Assembly (NCBI GenBank): GCA_911728435.2
Contig: OU452216.1
Coordinates: 5,778,342-5,842,341, forward strand
Source of the DNA: Apoderus coryli
Taxonomy: Eukaryota > Arthropoda > Insecta > Coleoptera > Attelabidae
Reading direction: 5' to 3'
Length of the DNA stretch: 64,000 nt
This document shows, one piece after another, positions 21,865 to 31,752 of the stretch. Each line of letters starts with the position of its first letter. Position 1 is the first letter of the stretch. Under the pieces are notes generated by a model, which saw nothing but the letters and a program-made list of their open reading frames with translations, was not told the DNA's origin and did no database searches. Position numbers and translations under genes: made by a program.

Positions 21865-23448
21865 TTAATAAATAAATAAATAAAGCGTTTATTGCCCAAC
21901 AGTTTCCCATTTAAAGGACAATATTACAAACTAAAAAATTAAATGCTTAAATAAACTAAAATACTAATTTATAAATCCTAATTAATTCCGCACACAAACA
22001 CACACCTAAACCACAAATGTCTCTGCAGCTACCATTTTCAAGTGATTGACTGTAGTTGTAAAAATGTCACACCTATCAGAAACTCTATTAAAATTAGAAC
22101 ACATGACATGAACAGGCGATCTTAACAGTACATTGGTCCTAGCTCTGTCTAAGTGAAATGTTAAATTGGATCTGGTATTTAACCTAGGAACTAACAAATT
22201 CAAGCAAGATAGCCGAAAAGAGCAGTCGATTTTTTCTCTAAGCAATTTATATAAGATGGTTAATGAGCTCTGAATTCTTCGGTACTCCAGACTCTGAACG
22301 TCAAAACGTGATAGTAACAATTCATGATCGAAACCTCTTACTTAATATTTCAAAAATCTACGTTGAATTTGCTCGACCTCTAGTTTATGAATATTATACT
22401 GAGGATACCAGATGATGGAAGAATACTCCAATTTTGACCTCACATAGGCATTGAACAAGGTGATAAGGGCAGAGGTATTATTGAAGCCCTTGCAGTTACG
22501 CATTATAAAGCCATACATGCGAGATGCCTCACCAACCATCCTTCCATATGCTCCAAAAACTGGAACCTCTGATCGAAGGTAACACCAAGATCCGTGAATA
22601 CCCGACATCGTTCAAGTTTATTTGTGGAGATTGCATACGAATAGTCAATAAACGTTGTTTTACTTGTAAAACTCAGACATGTGCATTTACGAATGTGAAG
22701 AGACAATTTGTTACTGTCGCACCACCTTTCTAGAGCACACAGATCATGCTGCAGGTTTATGCAATCTGCTATTGAATCTATGGAGGCGAGGATTTTTAAG
22801 TCATCTGCGAAAAATAGAGTACGCTGAAGTAAACACGGGTCCAGGTCATTGATGAAAAGAAGGAACAACAATGGACCTAAGTTAGAACCCTGGGGTACTC
22901 CTGACGTGGCCGAGTTAAAACAAGATTTAAAGCCGTTGTAAAAGACATATTGTTTCCGATCATGCAAGTATGAGTTGCATAAAGATATCAAGTCGGAAGG
23001 AAATCCATCATACGTATGCAGTTTACTCAGCAATATGCCATGGTCTAGCCTATCAAAGGCTTTGGTGAAATCAGTATAGATTACATCCAGTTGACCGCCG
23101 TGATCAAGAGTTTCAGAGATACAGTGGGTAATAACTGACAGATTGGTGACAGTGGACCGGCCACACCTAAAACCATGCTGGTTAGGTGAAATCTGACGTC
23201 TCACAGCTGTATAAATCCGGTCATATAAAATTGATTCAAATAATTCAGAAAAATTGCACAATAGAGAAATTGGTCGATAATTATTAATATGAGACTTTTC
23301 GCCGGATTTAAAGACTGGAACAACTTTAGATACCTTCCATAGATCCGGATACATTCCCGACTTCAAAATTAGATTGAAAATTGACTGTAATGGAAGAGCT
23401 AAGACAGAAATGCAATCTCGGACAAAAAAAGAGGGAATATTATCATAT
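21865..23448 (-). pseudogene. Non-LTR retrotransposon (host of an insertion), RT and C-terminus
   Basis: Minus-strand, jockey-like ORF2. From 23448: YDNIPSFFVRDC, NNYRPISLLCNF, QHGFRCGRSTVTNL, YTDFTKAFDRLDH (motif A Asp), [21 protein letters not shown] (catalytic Asp pair). It is then broken by frameshifts near 22500 and 22330, ending ...VNHLKMVAAETFVV at 22006. The 3' end has AATAAACGCTTTATTTATTT near 21870-21890. Its upstream part (GSGQIELSDIFAASKRLKNK, TSG) lies at 26371-26470, on the far side of a later insertion. Inactive. Confidence 0.85.
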
Positions 23449-26361
23449 TCAGTTATTTGGGCATCATTATACTGTTCTTCGTAAGGATCGCGACCTGAAT
23501 GCACTACGGGTGTCGAGGGGGGGTGGTGTGCTTCTCGCCATCAGATCGGATTGTGAGGTTCAGCAGTTACGGTCAGTGGGGTCTGATATGCTGGATGCTT
23601 CTATTGATCTTGTTGGATGTAAATTTACGGCCGGTAATTTTTCGTTTATAATTTTGTGCGTCTATTTTCAACCGAATTTGAGTGCTACTGTTTATGAGCG
23701 TTTTGTAGATTTTATTGTGTCATTGTCTATTATGTATAATAAAAAACTGATTATTTTAGGCGATTTTAATGTACACTATAGTCCTGAAAGAACTGTTACA
23801 TATACTGCTTTAAACACTATACACGACCTAAGTTCTATGTTACATTTACAGCAGTGTAATTTTGACTGTTCTGTCGAGGCCGGGGCTGCTTTAGTTGCTG
23901 AGGACGGTTACCATCCCACATTACATATATCTTTTTATTGCACGATTGGCCCGTCTCAAAAAAAATTCTTCCCGAATTTAAAAGCCAAAAAATTTAATTT
24001 TGCCAAGGCCAACTACCTACTTTTATATGAATTAATTTCTATACAAGACTGGTCCTTTTTAAACCAATTTCGGGACGTGAATGTTGCCGTGGCTGAGTTC
24101 CAGAATAGATTGACAACTATTTTGGATATCAGTGTTCCAATTTTTAAACAACGATCAAAAAAATATTCCTATCCCTGTTGGTATTCCTTGGATCTCATAA
24201 GGGATATTAAAGAGAAACATAAATGCCTATGCAGGTGGAAGACCTCTGGAGCACCGCACTACTTGTCTAAGTTCAGGTTATTAAGATCAAGGATAAAGAT
24301 AGAAATCGAGCAAGCATACAGAATATATATAAATCGCATTCAACACTCAATAAGAGGCGATCCGGCACACCTTTGGAGGTTTGTTCAGAATAAAAAACAA
24401 AGGTCACGTATTCCTGGTGTTATGTTTGACGAGCGGGGCACTGAAATATCGGATCCAATAAATATCGTTTCTGGATTTGCCAATTATTTTCGTAGTGTCT
24501 ATGTTGATTCGATGAGCCAGGACTATGCTGAGACTTTTAACAGTGATGATCTGGTAGATGTGGGGAGCTTGGATATGGAAGATATTCTAAGTGCTCTGAA
24601 AAGCCTAAAACCGAAGGTGACTGCAGGTATAGATAACCTACCCGCGATGGTGGTTAAAGATTGTGCTTATGCATTTGTGGAACCATTGTATTACATTTTT
24701 AATTTATCCCTGCGGTCCAACTTGTTTCCTGACTACTGGAAGATAGCTCGTGTATGTCCTATACATAAATCGGGAGATATTAACAGAATCGAAAACTATC
24801 GACCTATTTCAATTCTTCCTAATTTCGCAAAGGTTTTTGAAATTGCTCTGCACAATAAGCTATTTCGGCAAATAAAACATAGGCTGGTTTACCAGCAACA
24901 TGGGTTCATTAAGGGTCGTTCTACGGTGACCAATCTAACCACTTTCCTGCAGGATGTAATTCCGGCTGTCGGTCGAGGTTTGCAAGTTGACGCAATCTAT
25001 ACTGACTTTTCCAAGGCGTTCGATAAGATTGATCATTCCCTGATTCAACAGAAGATGTGCGACATTGGCTTCGGCAGGAATCTGATATCTTTTTTTCAGT
25101 CCTATCTGGGAGCAAGGCAACAATTTGTTGAATACAATGGATTCAGTTCAAGTTCATTCACAGCCTCAAGTGGAACTCCGCAGGGCAGTACGTTGGCTCC
25201 TCTTCTCTTTGCAATATTCGTAAACGATATTGGCTCTGGTTTCAATAGCAATTATTTGTTGTTTGCGGATGATTTAAAATTGTATCGCACTGTTGTTTGT
25301 GAGAACGATTGCGCACAGCTTCAATCAGATCTGTGTCGGCTTTCAGAATGGTGTGATCTAAATAGACTTCCTCTAAACCTGAACAAATGTAAGTCGGTGA
25401 CATTTACAAGACGTCAAGATCCGTTTGTGCGAAACTACAGCATCGATAATTCAAATTTGCAACGCTGCGCTTTAATCAAAGATCTTGGTGTATACTTGGA
25501 TGGTGATTTATCTTTCAACTACCACATTGAGCAAGTTTCTGCTAATGCTTTGCGAATGCTAGGATTTATTTTTAGACAGACCAGAGAATTTAACAACATG
25601 GACTGCCTGAAAAGTCTCTACTTCGCCTTTGTTGTGTCTATTTTGGAATTCGCTACAATCATTTGGTCGCCCATCTACCGTGTTCATATACAGAGATTGG
25701 AGAGTATCCAACGTAAGTTTTTAAAATATTTGTCATTTAAAGTTGATGGATATTTTCCTCCTCGTGGGTGTGATCACGGCCTGTTACTGGCAAGGTTTGG
25801 ATTTCGGCCGTTGGCCGAGAGACGCATCTCCGCGTCTCAGATCTTTCTTTTTAAGTTGATCAACAATATGTTGGATTGTCCTCGGTTGCTTCAGCAGCTA
25901 TGGTTTCGTGTCCCTAGGGTTCACTCTAGAAGCGCTAGTTTATTTTGGGTGCCACAGATTCGTTCTAATTATGAATCTAAAGCACCGCTATTTCGGGCTT
26001 GTAAGTACAGCAACCGATTAGTTATTAATGAAAACGTTGATTTTTTTAATGTATCGCTTGATTCTTTTAAGAAAAGTTTAGAGACATGTTTGCGGGCTAC
26101 TGATTTGTATTTGTTTTGATGAATTATGTTCATGTGTTAATTATTTATTGTTATTATAAATTGTTCTTGTAATCCTCTCAATTTTCTTTCGTTTTGATGC
26201 GTGAATTACCTTTTTTGTATTTTTCTATTTTTCAGTTAGTTCTAAGTTGGGTATTTTTGTATGCTTATGCTAGGCAATTGTTTTTGTTAATGTTAGATTT
26301 TGTCTTGTTATTGGGTAGCAATACCTGTTAGACAATAAAGAGATTATTATTATTATTATTA
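23449..26361 (+). mobile_element. Non-LTR retrotransposon, 5' truncated, inserted into another
   Basis: Inserted into the minus-strand non-LTR element. Host codons TSGY-DNIPSFF are split, with T-TATCATAT left of the join and TTATTATAT right of it as probable target duplication. The 5' end is truncated inside the endonuclease domain. The 3' end is a TTA trinucleotide tail (26344-26366) after GACAATAAAGAG. It carries the only long intact element ORF in the window, so it is probably the youngest non-LTR insertion here. Confidence 0.88.
23450..26119 (+). CDS. Non-LTR retrotransposon endonuclease/reverse transcriptase (5' truncated, otherwise open)
   Basis: ORF2-type protein for target-primed reverse transcription. 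Codons from 23450 (QLFGHHYTVLRKDRD) belong to the element; the 23 codons before, back to the apparent ATG at 23381, come from the host element's other strand. The endonuclease remnant has GGGVLLAI and GDFNVHY (metal-site Asp); its first strands are missing. The reverse transcriptase has ENYRPISILPNFAKV, QQHGFIKGRSTVTNL, YTDFSKAFDKIDH (motif A), SGTPQGSTLAPLLF (motif B), LLFADDLKLY (motif C) and a thumb region with LEFATIIWSP. It ends RATDLYLF at 26119, with no stop in about 890 codons. A zinc knuckle and RNase H were not seen. Related to, but clearly different from, the flanking jockey-like copies. Confidence 0.9.
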   Translation, partial: QLFGHHYTVLRKDRDLNALRVSRGGGVLLAIRSDCEVQQLRSVGSDMLDASIDLVGCKFTAGNFSFIILCVYFQPNLSATVYERFVDFIVSLSIMYNKKLIILGDFNVHYSPERTVTYTALNTIHDLSSMLHLQQCNFDCSVEAGAALVAEDGYHPTLHISFYCTIGPSQKKFFPNLKAKKFNFAKANYLLLYELISIQDWSFLNQFRDVNVAVAEFQNRLTTILDISVPIFKQRSKKYSYPCWYSLDLIRDIKEKHKCLCRWKTSGAPHYLSKFRLLRSRIKIEIEQAYRIYINRIQHSIRGDPAHLWRFVQNKKQRSRIPGVMFDERGTEISDPINIVSGFANYFRSVYVDSMSQDYAETFNSDDLVDVGSLDMEDILSALKSLKPKVTAGIDNLPAMVVKDCAYAFVEPLYYIFNLSLRSNLFPDYWKIARVCPIHKSGDINRIENYRPISILPNFAKVFEIALHNKLFRQIKHRLVYQQHGFIKGRSTVTNLTTFLQDVIPAVGRGLQVDAIYTDFSKAFDKIDHSLIQQKMCDIGFGRNLISFFQSYLGARQQFVEYNGFSSSSFTASSGTPQGSTLAPLLFAIFVNDIGSGFNSNYLLFADDLKLYRTVVCENDCAQLQSDLCRLSEWCDLNRLPLNLNKCKSVTFTRRQDPFVRNYSIDNSNLQRCALIKDLGVYLDGDLSFNYHIEQVSANALRMLGFIFRQTREFNNMDCLKSLYFAFVVSILEFATIIWSPIYRVHIQRLESIQRKFLKYLSFKVDGYFPPRGCDHGLLLARFGFRPLAERRISASQIFLFKLINNMLDCPRLLQQLWFRVPRVHSRSASLFWVPQIRSNYESKAPLFRACKYSNRLVINENVDFFNVSLDSFKKSLETCLRATDLYLF

Positions 26362-26370
26362 TTATTATAT

Positions 26371-26470
26371 CCAGAGGTAAATTTATTTTTAAGGCGTTTA
26401 GAAGCTGCAAATATGTCTGACAGCTCAATCTGCCCACTGCCAACAGTCACTTTGATGAAAGTGAAACTGT
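26371..26470 (-). pseudogene. Upstream piece of the split non-LTR element
   Basis: The minus-strand frame reads VTVGSGQIELSDIFAASKRLK, then NKFTSGY, and stops at the insertion point. It joins directly to DNIPSFFVRDC at 23448, restoring the normal run of residues before the first reverse transcriptase block. It breaks off near 26470, next to the minisatellite. Confidence 0.7.
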
Positions 26471-26479
26471 TTCTCAGAT

Positions 26480-26600
26480 AATAACATGTTTGACTTTTTT
26501 TCACAAACGTTTGACTTTTTTTCTCAAACGTTTGTCTTTTTTTCGCAATCATTTGATTTTTTCTCAAACGTTTGACATAGAAAAAAAATGCTTTGAGCCT
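26480..26600. repeat. Minisatellite, copy 2
   Basis: Five or so units of CAAACGTTTGACTTTTTTTC type followed by ATGCTTTGAGCC, matching the array at 21370-21570 in the same orientation. The two arrays flank the nested non-LTR elements like a long direct repeat. Confidence 0.75.
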
Positions 26601-27250
26601 TTAGCGCCTCCGTAGAGACATATTAATTTTAATTATTAAATTTGGATTTGTCCTGCGAAAATAATAATAATTGTGCATTATTTTTTAATTTCATCATAGT
26701 AATTATTGTTAAATGCATAATAATCTAGACCATGACGTGACGCTTTGTTCTATTTTGTTGCCTGATTGAAGATTAAGAAATAATAATGTGCATAATGGGA
26801 CATACAACGTAATCTCCTTTATATAGGTAGATACTATAAAAGGAATCTAAACCGGTTCTTGTGCAATATAAAGAACTTATATGGCATCGATACAACAATA
26901 TAGTAGGTATCCATGTGTTGTGAATGCACATAAGATTTCAGATATTGAAACTTTATAATAGTGAAAGAAAAATGCCTGAAATGTATGCAGTAGTATACGA
27001 CCTAGGCATCTAGCATTAACGGCTGATTATTTATTGTTGATATTCCAAGTCAGTTTGTTTAATTTGCACTTTAAACTGTGATAAAAACAGCTGACATGAC
27101 ATGTAGGTAGGTGTTTCGAATAATAAACTTAACTGTAGTAAGAGTGTTACAGAAATATTTATTTAAATAGTTTAGTATTGATAGTAGTTATAAGGCAAGG
27201 GTCTCCACGGTAAACTGTAGGTCCAAAACTCACACAAGAAATAATTAATT
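26601..27250. other. No feature seen
   Basis: AT-rich sequence with no recognisable gene or repeat on either strand. Confidence 0.4.
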
Positions 27251-27266
27251 AATTGCTTTTTGTGCA

Positions 27267-28850
27267 TTATTTTACATTTTTAAACCACATACGAGGGTTG
27301 CCGGAAGACAATATTTCATTCAGAGAATCAAAAAATATATCACACTGATCATTAACCAAATTAAATTGCCGGCACATAGTATAAATGGGAGATTTTAATA
27401 TAACATTTGTTCTGGCTCGCTCATTATAAAATGCAATAGAACCTCTAGCATTGATACGCGGAACTAACAGAGATACCTTTTCCAGTAGCTCAGGGCACAC
27501 TACATCACTATTGAATATCTTATATAGGAAGCTTATACTAAACAAATTTCTCCTTAAACTTAAACTTTGGAATTGAAATCGGTCAATAAGATATTTGTAA
27601 GATATTCCACGATCCGGGTAAGTTCCATCAATCTTAAAGCACAAACATTTTAAAAATTTACGCTGAACTTTCTCAATCATTTGAATATCACAGTCATAGC
27701 AGGGGTACCAGACCAAAGAGCAATACTCAAGCTTGGATCTTACATATGCAAAATATAGAGTATTCAAAGTAACGACACTCTCGAAATATTTGCTGTTTCT
27801 AACAATAAAGCCATAAGCTTTGGTCGCACCAGCCACCATATCTGTAATATGTTCCTTGAAAGTGAAATGCATGTCAAAAGTAACTCGAATAGACTCCTTT
27901 CGATTAAGAATTACTCCATTTACATTATAATAAAAGATGGTCGGGGACGTTTTGCGGGTATAAGAAACAACATTACATTTCTTAGGATTGAGGGAAAGTC
28001 TGTTTTGTTCACACCAAGCATTCACCAATTGAAGACTGCCCTGTAGCGAAAGACAATCCTGCGGCGTACTTATCGTTGTAAAAATGTTTAAGTCATCTGC
28101 ATAAATCAGTTTACTACAATTCAATAATTCTCCCAAATCATTAATGAATAATAAAAATAATAGAGGTCCCAGATTTGAACCCTGAGGTACTCCAGATAGA
28201 GCTGTATAATATGTCGATGTATATCCATTGTATGACACAAACTGAACTCTATCAGTAATATAAGATTGCAGAAGACAGACGGCATCAGCGCTAAAGCCAA
28301 AATGCGGAAGCTTTTGTACAAGGATTGTATGATCAATTCTATCAAACGCCTTGCAAAAATCAGTGTATACAACGTCAACCTGACCGCGGTTATCCAACGT
28401 CCCAGACACGTTGCTTCAACAGCCTTCTAATTTCACTGAATTTGTCATAGTAATAGCGAGATTTTGTATTCTTATATTTCTTATGTAAAACGGCTTTACA
28501 CTTAATATTTCTGATAATCTCAGAGTTAAACCAGGGAGGATATTGATGGCTGAAAGTCCTGTAAAGGGGAACACAGGAGTCAAAAACAGAGTAAAGGTCA
28601 GCATAAAACAAATTTAAAGCGTCATCATCATCATTACAGTTGTACAGATATGACCAATCACGCTGGAATAATATTTCATAAAGAATTTCATAGTTCGCCT
28701 TTTTAAAATTATAATTTGCTTTCCTATCATTTGCCTTAAACACTGACTCTTTATAGCAAACTGAAATAATTTCCACATTTAGCGCCGGATGGTATTGCGC
28801 ATCTTCCGATAAGAATGGTACAACTTCTTTGGTAACTATACAGGGTACCG
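27267..28850 (-). pseudogene. Non-LTR retrotransposon with internal deletion
   Basis: Minus-strand element. The upstream frame, about 28850-28410, has DAQYHPALN (end of the endonuclease domain) and the linker with YPPWFNSEIIRNIK and KFSEIRRLLKQR. It then jumps, without the early reverse transcriptase blocks, into SGTLDNRGQVDVVYTDFCKA (motif A) in a shifted frame from 28409. That frame stays open 380 codons: [24 protein letters not shown] with both catalytic Asp, LEYCSLVWYPCY, and an end at NPRMWFKNVK (27267). Roughly 500 bp are deleted at the join near 28400. Same general family as the element at 21865-23448 (shared RARTNV, LVPR, SPI/VHVMC blocks). Confidence 0.85.
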
Positions 28851-29099
28851 ATGAGATTGTAATAACAATAGTGCATCCCGTCGTACTAAATATGTTTCGC
28901 TGATTAATAATTTATAGCATTTCATAAAAGTTCATCATTCTAACATCTATTGTATCTACTAGATAGACAAAATTTGCTGATTGACATTTTTCCAGAAAAA
29001 CGGTACGACGCCACGAACAGACAATTTGATTGGTCGATATTTGATATAGTGGAAAAAAGTAAAGTCATAAATATGTTGGGTCTAAACCCACATTGTGTT

Positions 29100-29560
29100 T
29101 CCGGCAAGCAGAAGAGGATTGTTCAAAATTCTTGAAAGAACCTTTCCTGCGATGGAGAGGAGATAGTTCGCTTGTAACTTCCTGACTGCAATGAACAGTT
29201 GCTGCGTCCAGTTGGAACCAAGAAGTTCTATATTCTTCTAGAGACAAAGTTTCGATGAAATCATTGACAGTCGTCCTTAATATCTGAAGATATCTGTCAG
29301 CATTTAGGGCGACCTCAAATTAAAACTCAAAAAACATATGAATCAAACTTATCCTGAAAACCCATTGCCTTTGTCACGTGAGGATTATTGTCGCATATTT
29401 CTTGTATTAAAAAGTCCCCCAACCCTTGTAAATTTTGATTTTAACCTTTCAAATTTCTTTTCGTACATCGCTGGTGATTCGGGATAAAATTGGTTAAATT
29501 TTCTGCATATTCTGGCAATATTTCACCGAAATCTTGCCTCTTGTAACTAGTTTTTTGGTT
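29100..29560 (-). pseudogene. Possible DDE transposase remnant
   Basis: The minus strand near 29520-29400 reads NIARICRKFNQFYPESPAMY with following KKFERLKSKFTRVG, similar in pattern to the N-terminal helix-turn-helix region of DUF4817-type insect transposases. Near 29310-29170 it reads LNADRYLQILRTTVNDFIE and WFQLDAATVHCSQEV, resembling the 'WFQQDGATPHY' region around the second catalytic residue. Frames are broken and the middle is missing. Weak evidence. Confidence 0.4.
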
Positions 29561-29920
29561 TTTTGTTTCTTGGAAGTTAGCGAAACATGTTCTTAAGAAA
29601 TAAAAAACAAAATACATGTAAAATTTATGGTAACGATGTGCAAACTAAAAATAACGCTTAAATTTCAAACGAGTGCATCCAACTGTCGGTAGTATACTAT
29701 ATAATAATGGGCAACCTGGTTGCTAAAAATATATTCTGAATCATCAGAATAACTACAATAATTATAGCCCAAGAGCTACCAATGTGTTTATATGCGCAAC
29801 ATTTTGTATAAACATTTATTTTATAAATCAAATTCTTTAATTAGTTATTAAGTGTACACATCTGTACATAGACATATACAATTTTAGTAATGTCTTTTTC
29901 TTGAACCTTGTTACAGTTTT
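29561..29920. other. No feature seen
   Basis: AT-rich sequence without recognised genes, ending at the inverted-repeat element. Confidence 0.35.
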
Positions 29921-30160
29921 TTATTCTTTTTCTTTCTTGGGTTTTAAGGTTCTTCTAAGCAAAATTTTTTGAATTCAAACAAAATACCCACTAAAAGTGG
30001 TATATTCCACAGAATCATGCGATGTTGAAACGAGATGTACCTGAGGAAGGCGAATAAGCCGAAACGTAGTACGTAATATGACATTGAAATAAACATATTT
30101 CAAAAGGGAAAAAAAATTTTGCTTAGAAGAACCTTAAAACCCAAGAAAGAAAAAGAATAA
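29921..30160 (+). repeat. Compact 240-bp element with perfect 50-bp inverted repeats
   Basis: Positions 29921-29970 and 30111-30160 are exact reverse complements over 50 bp (the left arm contains TTCTTGGGTTTTAAGGTTCT). The 140-bp centre contains a hammerhead-like core at 30041-30065, followed by ACATTGAAATAAACAT, which includes a polyadenylation-like AATAAA. No ORF. Perfect arms in a decayed neighbourhood suggest a recent origin or repair by gene conversion. Confidence 0.85.
30041..30070 (+). ncRNA. Hammerhead-like ribozyme core (candidate)
   Basis: CTGAGGA, then AGGCGAATAAGCC, then GAAACGTAG. The spacer forms a GGC/GCC stem with a GAATAA loop, in the place of stem II. It lies centrally between perfect inverted repeats. 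Confidence 0.45.
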
Positions 30161-30332
30161 TATACAATAATGTTAAAAAGAAAAACACTTTTAATAACAT
30201 CCAGATAGAAATAAATAAATAACAAATAAAGAAAAAAATGAACAATCACAATCGCTAAAAACTACTGTCCCGTATCAATAAATTCTTGGAAGCTGTAGTA
30301 ATACACCTAGGGTCTTGATAATACAGAGATCA

Positions 30333-30424
30333 TTTTGTCATAGAGAATGCCGAAAGCGTGTTGCCTGCGGCCTTGGGCTATTATCCTTGCGCAACTCGCT
30401 TGATGGATTCTCTATGACAAAATT
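30333..30424. repeat. Inverted repeat downstream of the Crypton gene
   Basis: ATTTTGTCATAGAGAAT near 30333 and its reverse complement ATTCTCTATGACAAAAT near 30406 are a perfect 17-bp pair enclosing a GC-richer loop of about 57 bp. It lies about 140 bp beyond the stop codon of the Crypton gene. It may be part of that element's 3' end; its role is unknown. Confidence 0.7.
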
Positions 30425-30566
30425 TTGAGTATTTATCAATGCCCGAGGAGTATTCGATAAGATAATTTTTTACTTTGTAGATATCAAAAATTTGATTGTC
30501 AATCTGACGTTTAATAATTTTCAATATAAAATGTATTAGTTTTAATCAAACAAATATTATTCATTT

Positions 30567-31603
30567 TTATTTAAAACTACAGTTGTGAAAAGTACAATTG
30601 GTAAATGTTAAATTGGAAGAAGAGTTTGCTGAAGTTGACGGATTGTTAATTTCCACTGTTGCAGAAATTCCTCGCATGGTGTTGATTATGTCACCATGGC
30701 GTTCTTGGTTAACATTTAAGTACGGTTTAATTGAATTGGAGCTGCTATGTCCTGTTATTTTTATTAATTGCTGTTCAGGTATTCCTTTATTTGCCAAATG
30801 GCTAACTGCAGTTGATCTGTTCGAATTATTGTCAAACCATGTGTCACTTTCGGATTTCCAGAAACGATTTGGTCTCAAGAATACGCGACGGGAAGTAATA
30901 TTTGTCCCCCTTTTGGACAATAATTTATGGAATAACCGAACAGGGCATGCACTTTCGTTTGAAATATTTGGAACAAGCCACTTACTATTTGTACAACTTT
31001 TCGATCCTCCTTGGCATGTTTTACTGAATATTGGATTGTATTCAATTCTGTTGGTTGGCGTTCCATCGTTATTTTTCTCAATCGTGAAATAATCTATAAG
31101 GCAATCAGCTGGTTCACCACCTCGCCAAGCTAACTCAACAGCTACAATATAGTAATTTTTTTTTGTAAACCTTCTGGTGTACATTCATCCCATAATCCAA
31201 TGATTCTAGCCAAATCACTTGAACTCAAACTTGATGAACTGCATTTTCGTTTGTTTGGATCCTGCTGTAATCTTTTACGTTTTGCATTTCTTGCATCTCG
31301 CGCATTTTTGAATATCACACTGGTAAACGGGTCGAATACAATTTTGAAGTCATTGAAGTAATTCTCCTGGAGTAGCCTACTCCCAGTTTTCCAAATTGTT
31401 TTTACAGTTGCTTCTTTATATTCAGTTCCGTCAGCTTTTCTCATATTTACCGCATAATCTTTCAATATATTAGCCAAATTATGCAAACTCGTTTCAGCAT
31501 TCAGTTCGTATTCTCTGGTCGTACAAAACTCGAGAAATATTTTCCATACATATTTTTTTGATTTGATTGTATTTTCAGATGCAATACCAAATCTTCGCGA
31601 CAT
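30567..31603 (-). pseudogene. Crypton-type tyrosine recombinase (one homopolymer frameshift)
   Basis: Cryptons are DNA transposons that integrate as circles using a tyrosine recombinase. The first frame (31603-31142) starts MSRRFGIASENTIKSKKYVW, the SAM-like core-binding domain, with basic KRKRLQQDPNKRK at its end. The catalytic part continues in the next frame from 31155: VAVELAWRGGEPADCLIDYF (first Arg), NRSTAVSHLANKGI (second Arg), ITGHSSSNSIKPYL (His and the nucleophile Tyr), an R..R-H-Y set. It ends TFTNCTFHNCSFK, similar to tails of Crypton-derived proteins. The frames meet in a run of nine A (31164-31156), where one more A would restore a protein of about 345 residues. This may be a real lesion, a sequencing error or slippage. 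Otherwise open. Confidence 0.78.
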
Positions 31604-31752
31604 TTTTAAACCAGTTGTCAGTTTGAGTTTAATTAATTTTTAATAAAAAAAACACCAAACTGAAAACACCACATGTAGAGTATTATCGCTGTAATTGGAT
31701 GAAATTTGACACATGACTTAAAATTAAGTAATTTGATTGGTTACTATATTTA

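Noticed and set aside
23381..23449. First 23 codons of the 912-codon frame as the start of the retroelement protein
   Set aside because: These codons are the antisense strand of the host element's YDNIPSFFVRDC block; the inserted element begins at about 23450 inside its endonuclease domain.
29921..30160. Hairpin read as a rho-independent terminator or CRISPR-like unit
   Set aside because: The context is eukaryotic, the arms are 50 bp long and enclose 140 bp, and there is only one copy; an inverted-repeat element explains it better.
30598..31092. 164-codon plus-strand frame opposite the Crypton gene
   Set aside because: It is the antisense shadow of the recombinase catalytic domain; no motif of its own.
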